This document shows positions 59,261-64,000 of a DNA stretch of 64,000 bases, one piece after another. Position 1 is the first letter of the stretch; every line of letters begins with the position of its first letter. The position numbers and the translations under genes were made by a program. The notes under the pieces were generated by a model. That model saw only the letters and a list, made by a program, of their open reading frames with translations. It did no database searches and was not told where the DNA came from. Origin of the DNA: Dryocola sp. LX212 (GTDB lineage: Bacteria > Pseudomonadota > Gammaproteobacteria > Enterobacterales > Enterobacteriaceae); NCBI GenBank assembly GCA_041504365.1, contig CP167917.1, forward strand, positions 1,798,001 to 1,862,000. Direction: 5' to 3'.

Positions 59261-59710
59261 TTAACTAAAGGGCCAGTTGAACGCGCCGAGCATGGCTAAC
59301 GGATAACGTTCCGCTTTCTGATAACAGCGAATACTTTCGGCAACCAGCGGCGAGCGTAAATTATCTGCGTTAACAATTTGTTGCGCGTCCAGCCACAGGC
59401 AGCGATCGATATCGCTGTCGTGAGGCTCGGTGGGCAGCTGCTCCGGTAAATCTATTGAAAAAAGAAAACGCAGGAAGGGCGTATTATCCGGGGCGATCCA
59501 CTGGTGCATGCGGATGAAGGTTTGCGGCTCGGCGCGAATGCCGGTTTCTTCATACAGCTCGCGGCTGGCGGCCTGAATCAGCGTTTCGTCAGCTTCCAGA
59601 TGCCCGGCAGGCTGGTTCCAGAGCGCCCTGCCGTTGATGGTCTCTTCAACAACCAGAAACTTCCCCTGCGCCTGAACCACGCAGGCGACGGTAACGTGCG
59701 GTTTAAACAT
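59261..59710 (-). CDS. nudJ: Nudix hydrolase NudJ
   Basis: Phosphatase acting on thiamine pyrimidine pyrophosphate (HMP-PP) and nucleoside tri/diphosphates. 149 aa. Complete Nudix box from [17 protein letters not shown] through YEETGI, residues about 37-59 (G-x5-E-x7-REU-x-EE-x-G-U). Lies between rluE and mnmA as in E. coli. Confidence 0.95.
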   Translation of the reverse strand: MFKPHVTVACVVQAQGKFLVVEETINGRALWNQPAGHLEADETLIQAASRELYEETGIRAEPQTFIRMHQWIAPDNTPFLRFLFSIDLPEQLPTEPHDSDIDRCLWLDAQQIVNADNLRSPLVAESIRCYQKAERYPLAMLGAFNWPFS

Positions 59711-59719
59711 GCGTTTTCC

Positions 59720-60352
59720 TTAAATGCTGTCCAGCGGGATTTCCCGCCATTCTCCGGGGGCTAAATCCGATAATTCCAGATTACCCATAGCAAAGCGAAC
59801 CAGGCGCAGCGTTGGATAGCCGACGTGCGCCGTCATTCTTCTGACCTGGCGGTTGCGGCCTTCGTAAAGCGTGATTTTCAGCCAGCTGGTGGGGATAGCC
59901 TTGCGCTCGCGAATCGGCGGATTACGCGCCCATATCCACTGCGGCTCTTCAACCAGCTCGGCGCCTGCGGGCAGGGTGGGGCCGTCGTTCAGCGTGACGC
60001 CGTTACGCAGCGACTCTAACGCTTCCTGCGTTGGTTCGCCCTCTACCTGCACGTAGTAAATTTTCCCGGTTTTTTTGCCCGGCTGGGTGAGCTGCGCCTG
60101 GAGCTGGCCGTCGTTCGTCAGTACCAGCAGGCCTTCGCTGTCGCGGTCAAGACGCCCGGCGGCGTAGATACCTTGTAACGGGATGTAATCTTTCAGCGTG
60201 CTGCGTCCCGCTTCGTCTGTGAACTGCGGCAGCACATCGTAGGGTTTATTGAAGATAACCAGCCGCTTCGGTCCACGGTCCGCGGGTTTTTTGGCAGGAC
60301 GGCGGGTGCTGAATCGTTTAACTGTTGGATTTCTAAAAGAAGTTTTATTCAT
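59720..60352 (-). CDS. rluE: 23S rRNA pseudouridine 2457 synthase RluE
   Basis: 210-aa RsuA-family synthase. Basic N-terminal tail (residues 1-28), then [16 protein letters not shown]. Catalytic Asp in [18 protein letters not shown] near residue 70, and [13 protein letters not shown] near 165. About seven residues shorter than E. coli, in the N-terminal tail. Divergent from icd. Confidence 0.95.
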   Translation of the reverse strand: MNKTSFRNPTVKRFSTRRPAKKPADRGPKRLVIFNKPYDVLPQFTDEAGRSTLKDYIPLQGIYAAGRLDRDSEGLLVLTNDGQLQAQLTQPGKKTGKIYYVQVEGEPTQEALESLRNGVTLNDGPTLPAGAELVEEPQWIWARNPPIRERKAIPTSWLKITLYEGRNRQVRRMTAHVGYPTLRLVRFAMGNLELSDLAPGEWREIPLDSI

Positions 60353-60486
60353 AGTGTTTTCAGACGGTAGCGATTAACGCATTATAACGGAAATCACCAG
60401 TGATTGGCGCGGGCCTGATATTCAAGTAGTATTGACACGCATATTACAAATCATTAACAAAACAGAAGCGCTCGAAGGAGAGGTTA

Positions 60487-61737
60487 ATGGAAAGCAAAGT
60501 AGTTGTTCCGGCGGAAGGTAAAAAGATCACCCTGCAAGATGGCAAACTGAACGTTCCTCACAACCCGATCATTCCTTTCATTGAAGGTGATGGTATCGGT
60601 GTGGACGTGACGCCAGCCATGATCAAAGTGGTGGATGCCGCCGTGCAGAAGGCCTACAAAGGCGAGCGGAAAATTTCCTGGATGGAAATCTATACCGGCG
60701 AAAAATCTACCGAACTGTACGGCCAGGACGTCTGGCTGCCAGAAGAGACTCTGGACCTGATTCGTGACTACCGCGTGGCCATCAAAGGCCCTCTGACCAC
60801 CCCGGTCGGCGGCGGTATTCGTTCCCTGAACGTTGCGCTGCGCCAGCAGCTCGACCTGTACGTCTGTCTGCGCCCCGTGCGTTACTATGCGGGCACGCCA
60901 AGCCCGGTAAAACGCCCTGAAGAAACCAACATGGTCATCTTCCGTGAAAACTCAGAAGACATCTATGCGGGCATCGAGTGGAAAGCGGACAGCGCCGAAG
61001 CGGAAAAAGTCATCAAATTCCTGCGCGATGAGATGGGCGTAACGAAGATTCGTTTCCCTGAACACTGCGGTATCGGCATCAAGCCTTGCTCCGAAGAAGG
61101 CACCAAACGCCTGGTTCGTGCAGCCATCGAGTACGCGATCACCAACGACCGTGATTCCGTGACCCTGGTGCACAAAGGCAACATCATGAAGTTCACCGAA
61201 GGTGCTTTCAAAGACTGGGGTTACCAGCTGGCTCGCGAAGAGTTCGGCGGCGAGCTTATCGACGGCGGCCCATGGGTGAAAATCAAGAACCCAAATACTG
61301 GCAAAGAGATCGTTGTGAAAGACGTGATCGCCGATGCGTTCCTGCAGCAGATCCTGCTGCGTCCTGCGGAATACGACGTGATTGCCTGTATGAACCTGAA
61401 CGGCGACTACATCTCTGACGCGCTGGCTGCGCAGGTTGGCGGCATCGGTATCGCACCGGGTGCCAATATCGGTGACGAATGCGCACTGTTCGAAGCCACC
61501 CACGGCACCGCACCAAAATATGCAGGTCAGGATAAAGTGAACCCAGGTTCCATCATCCTTTCCGCAGAAATGATGCTCCGTCATATGGAATGGTTCGAAG
61601 CCGCAGACCTGATCGTCAAAGGTATGGAAGGCGCGATTAACGCCAAAACCGTAACCTACGATTTCGAACGCCTGATGGACGGCGCTAAGCTGCTGAAATG
61701 TTCAGAGTTTGGCGACGCTATCATTAAAAACATGTAA
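60487..61737 (+). CDS. icd: Isocitrate dehydrogenase (NADP+)
   Basis: TCA-cycle enzyme, 416 aa as in E. coli. Ser113 in [13 protein letters not shown] is the phosphorylation site for AceK. Substrate Arg and Asp clusters lie in [16 protein letters not shown] and [24 protein letters not shown] loop in [14 protein letters not shown] gaaggagaggtta. In E. coli its 3' end is the attachment site of e14 and phage 21. Here the gene is complete, with an integrase remnant just beyond it. Confidence 0.98.
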   Translation: MESKVVVPAEGKKITLQDGKLNVPHNPIIPFIEGDGIGVDVTPAMIKVVDAAVQKAYKGERKISWMEIYTGEKSTELYGQDVWLPEETLDLIRDYRVAIKGPLTTPVGGGIRSLNVALRQQLDLYVCLRPVRYYAGTPSPVKRPEETNMVIFRENSEDIYAGIEWKADSAEAEKVIKFLRDEMGVTKIRFPEHCGIGIKPCSEEGTKRLVRAAIEYAITNDRDSVTLVHKGNIMKFTEGAFKDWGYQLAREEFGGELIDGGPWVKIKNPNTGKEIVVKDVIADAFLQQILLRPAEYDVIACMNLNGDYISDALAAQVGGIGIAPGANIGDECALFEATHGTAPKYAGQDKVNPGSIILSAEMMLRHMEWFEAADLIVKGMEGAINAKTVTYDFERLMDGAKLLKCSEFGDAIIKNM

Positions 61738-61760
61738 TCAATTTTTTTGGTTATGTGACG

Positions 61761-61787
61761 ACGGGAACCTGATGGTTCCCGTTTTTA
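61761..61787 (+). terminator. Terminator of icd
   Basis: Perfect 9-bp stem acgggaacc/ggttcccgt (61761-61769 with 61774-61782), tgat loop, T run, 23 bases after the icd stop. Confidence 0.92.
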
Positions 61788-61856
61788 TTATTAGCTTATG
61801 AATGGTTATCAAAAGTTTATCAAAATAAGTTATCAAAACTCCCTTCCTGAAATTTC

Positions 61857-61961
61857 CTAAACGGCTATTGTCGTCCAGTCTTTTCCCCTGTCATCGTTGT
61901 AACGATCTGTCTGTTTTTGAGCCTTATGTCCGAGCAGTTTTTGGGTATTGTAGCCTTCTCC
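61857..61961 (-). pseudogene. 3' end of a tyrosine recombinase (integrase) gene
   Basis: On the minus strand 34 codons read GYNTQKLLGHKAQKQTDRYN followed by DDRGKDWTTIAV and stop, the typical end of phage integrases: LLGHK with the active-site His, and the nucleophile Tyr in TDRYNDDRG. An in-frame stop lies a few codons upstream and the rest is gone. The 417-base icd-to-lyase spacer holds only this and the icd terminator. Integrases next to icd fit a lost icd-integrating phage. Confidence 0.75.
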
Positions 61962-62154
61962 TTGTTCAGTATCTCAGAGAGGGGAATTGCTATTTTGCTA
62001 CCTCGCTTCTGGATAATCCATGACCGTTCTAGTCAGATTGACCCCGGTAGCCGTTTAATTTTGATAATTTAAAAAATGGTCGTCCAATTTTCGGTTGTGA
62101 GGCCTTTGTCGAATGCTCTAGATTCATCTGTATCTAAACAATAGAGGGATACTC

Positions 62155-62928
62155 ATGAACTTCACTGAGCTTCATCATCAAAACCAACCTCTGATCATCG
62201 CCAACGTCTGGGATGCCGTGAGCGCTATTACCGCCGACCAACTGGGCTATAAAGCTCTGGGTACTTCAAGTGCAGCGATTGCTGCGATGTTAGGCTACGA
62301 TGACGGAGAGGCAATGTCGTTTGAGGAACTATTCTATATTGTTTCTCGTATCCGGTCTGTCACCGATCTGCCATTAAGCGTTGATATCGAAGCGGGATTT
62401 GGTGGTTCAGTTGAAGAGATATCGGCTCATCTTAAGCGGCTGGCCCATCTCGGTGTTGTGGGGGTAAATCTCGAGGACAGCTGCGTGGTTAATGGTGTCA
62501 GGCAGTTGGGCGATCCCGATGCCTTTGCGTTTAAATTAAAAGAGATTCGCAAGTTACTGGTCTCAGCGAATTGCCATCTGTTTTTAAATATTCGTACCGA
62601 TACATACCTACTTGATCATCAGCAAGCATTGCGCGAAACGTTATTACGCGGCCAGCTGTATGAGGCAGCGGGGGCAGACGGGATATTTATTCCATGCCTG
62701 ACGTCGGAAAATGATATTGCAGTTATTACCAAAGCGCTTAACCTGCCTTTAAACATCATGTGTATGCCGGAGCTACCCACCTTTAGTAAACTGGAAACGT
62801 TGGGTGTAAAACGCATTTCTATGGGGAGTTTCGTGCATTCATCCGTTCAGTCAAAACTGGAAGCGTTGATGTCAGCTATTCAAACAGATCGCTCATTTGC
62901 AGGGCTTTTTGCAGATGAAAGTTACTGA
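62155..62928 (+). CDS. Isocitrate lyase/PEP mutase superfamily protein
   Basis: 257 aa, TIM-barrel family of PEP mutases and C-C bond lyases. Family markers: IANVWDAVSAITADQLGYKA at the start, GTSSAAIAAMLGYDDGE near residue 40, LSVDIEAGFGGS (metal-binding acidic residues) near 80, and GVNLEDSC near 105. A loop Cys typical of true 2-methylisocitrate or isocitrate lyases (KKCGH) is absent, so the reaction is unknown. RBS agagggatactc. It overlaps the Ada-like gene by 14 bases, so the two form an operon. Acquired relative to E. coli. Confidence 0.85.
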   Translation: MNFTELHHQNQPLIIANVWDAVSAITADQLGYKALGTSSAAIAAMLGYDDGEAMSFEELFYIVSRIRSVTDLPLSVDIEAGFGGSVEEISAHLKRLAHLGVVGVNLEDSCVVNGVRQLGDPDAFAFKLKEIRKLLVSANCHLFLNIRTDTYLLDHQQALRETLLRGQLYEAAGADGIFIPCLTSENDIAVITKALNLPLNIMCMPELPTFSKLETLGVKRISMGSFVHSSVQSKLEALMSAIQTDRSFAGLFADESY

Positions 62929-63970
62929 TAAAGACCAATGTAATACCTGGTATCAGGCCTTACTTGATCGCGCCTCAGAGTACACAGGTGTGTTTTATGT
63001 CGGCGTCAAAACGACAGGCGTCTTTTGTATTTCAGTATGCCGGGCGCGAAAGCCGAAACGGGAGAACGTCGAGTTCTACAGCAATTTTGAATCCGCGCTG
63101 GAATCAGGTTTTCGTCCCTGCAAAGTATGCCGCCCCACAGAAAACGCGCGCAGTGCGCCCTTGCTCATCGAACAAACGCTTGCGTTGCTGCGTGCGAATC
63201 CTAAAACACGAATAAGCGATATGGCGCTAAGTAATCAGGGTATTAGCCCGGAGCGGGTACGGCGTTGGTTTATCCAAAATCATGGAATGACCTTCCAGGC
63301 ATTTCAACGAATGCAGAAGGTAAATACTGCCCTTCAGGAATTAAAGGCGGGGCGTGGTGCCACTGATGTAGCGTTAGATAACGGTTACGAATCATTAAGT
63401 GGTTTCGGTTATACCTTTAAGCAACTCACAGGTGCGGCTCCAACGAGTCAAAGTGAGGTGATTGTGATACACCGTTTTACCTCACCGCTCGGACCTATGT
63501 TTGTTTGCGCCACTGAACGCGGCATTTGCCTGCTTGAGTTTGCGGATCGTCGAATGCTGGAGAGAGAGTTTCGCGATCTCCAGCGTTTATTTAAAGCGCG
63601 GATAATTTCGGGCGAAAATAATCATACGCGTCAGGCGGAAATTGAAATGAATGAATATTTTTGCGGGGATCGCCAGCAATTTACCTTATCCCTTGATGCT
63701 CCCGGCACTGCTTTCCAACGCTCCGTATGGCAGGAAACAGGTTTAGTTCCCTATGGCCAAACGTCACATTATCTGGCGCTTTCTGTCCTGGTTGGAAAAC
63801 CGAATGCAGTACGCGCTGTGGCCGCAGCGAATGGCGCGAACCGAATAGCCATCGTCATTCCATGCCACAGAATTATTGGTAAAGACGGCGCAATGACGGG
63901 CTACGGCGGAGGCATTGCCCGTAAAGAATGGCTGCTTGACCACGAACGAAAAACGTTATTAAACGGCTGA
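62915..63970 (+). CDS. Ada-like protein: Zn-Cys alkyl acceptor, AraC helix-turn-helix, O6-methylguanine methyltransferase
   Basis: 351 aa with the full Ada layout. N-terminal Cys4 zinc site (CISVCRARKP and CKVC, residues about 34-75), where the first Cys accepts methyl from phosphotriesters. AraC-type DNA-binding domain at about 90-180 (ISPERVRRWFIQNHGMTFQA, GYESLSGFGYTFKQLTG). C-terminal methyltransferase with active-site IPCHRIIGKDG near residue 318. ATG 62915 lies within the end of the preceding gene; a TTG at 62897 is in frame but not needed. Probably repairs alkylated DNA and, when methylated, activates genes including its own operon. Whether it is the main Ada or a second copy cannot be told from this window. 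Confidence 0.9.
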   Translation: MKVTDKDQCNTWYQALLDRASEYTGVFYVGVKTTGVFCISVCRARKPKRENVEFYSNFESALESGFRPCKVCRPTENARSAPLLIEQTLALLRANPKTRISDMALSNQGISPERVRRWFIQNHGMTFQAFQRMQKVNTALQELKAGRGATDVALDNGYESLSGFGYTFKQLTGAAPTSQSEVIVIHRFTSPLGPMFVCATERGICLLEFADRRMLEREFRDLQRLFKARIISGENNHTRQAEIEMNEYFCGDRQQFTLSLDAPGTAFQRSVWQETGLVPYGQTSHYLALSVLVGKPNAVRAVAAANGANRIAIVIPCHRIIGKDGAMTGYGGGIARKEWLLDHERKTLLNG

Positions 63971-64000
63971 GGTCAGTTGGGATGCAGGGAAGGTTCAGGT

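Overview
The window is a chromosomal segment of an enterobacterium. Gene order follows the Escherichia coli 24-25 min region almost exactly: ptsG, fhuE, hinT-ycfL-lpoB-thiK-nagZ-ycfP, ndh, ycfJ, comR/bhsA, ldtC, mfd, ycfT, lolCDE, nagK, cobB, potABCD, pepT, roxA, phoQP, purB, hflD, mnmA, nudJ, rluE, icd. The proteins are close to but clearly diverged from the E. coli versions. With many REP/BIME repeats, one ERIC element, a GC-rich backbone and a chromosomal aerobactin locus, an Enterobacter-type organism is the best guess. Genus is inferred, not proven.

Four blocks interrupt the shared backbone. (1) 9466-20970, between ycfJ and comR: a Gfo/Idh/MocA oxidoreductase, the complete aerobactin system (iucABCD-iutA, minus strand), and a divergent shiF exporter plus a siderophore-interacting reductase. 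Fur boxes lie between iucA and shiF. With FhuE this gives aerobactin synthesis, export, uptake and iron release, plus use of a xenosiderophore. (2) 33571-34887: a lone amidase-signature enzyme between two BIMEs. (3) 40311-52541, between pepT and roxA, which adjoin in E. coli: an AT-rich conflict island. It holds a wrecked nuclease/NTPase gene (two in-frame stops, one frameshift, and a truncation at an IS903-like element). Next comes a pore-forming colicin with its immunity gene, bracketed by two inactive IS903-like copies. Last is an orphan type VI secretion module, with two tandem units of hcp, a putative membrane-active effector and a tiny membrane immunity protein, then a third degenerate unit with a secreted putative immunity protein. 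(4) Downstream of icd: the 3' end of a tyrosine integrase gene, then a two-gene operon of a PEP-mutase-family protein and an Ada-like repair/regulatory protein.

Backbone functions include glucose PTS uptake, cell-wall synthesis and recycling (LpoB, NagZ, NagK, LdtC), lipoprotein sorting (LolCDE), respiration (Ndh), transcription-coupled repair (Mfd), spermidine/putrescine import (PotABCD), Mg2+/peptide sensing (PhoPQ, with a clear PhoP box), tRNA and rRNA modification (MnmA, RluE), ribosomal protein hydroxylation (RoxA), purine synthesis (PurB) and the TCA cycle (Icd).

The most unusual content is the 12 kb pepT-roxA island. The effector/immunity pairs there look like a diversifying tandem array: the hcp flanks are almost identical between units while effector centres and immunity proteins differ. 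Each of the two hcp copies carries a different single-base indel. All functional assignments come from recognising protein families by eye; no database search was possible.
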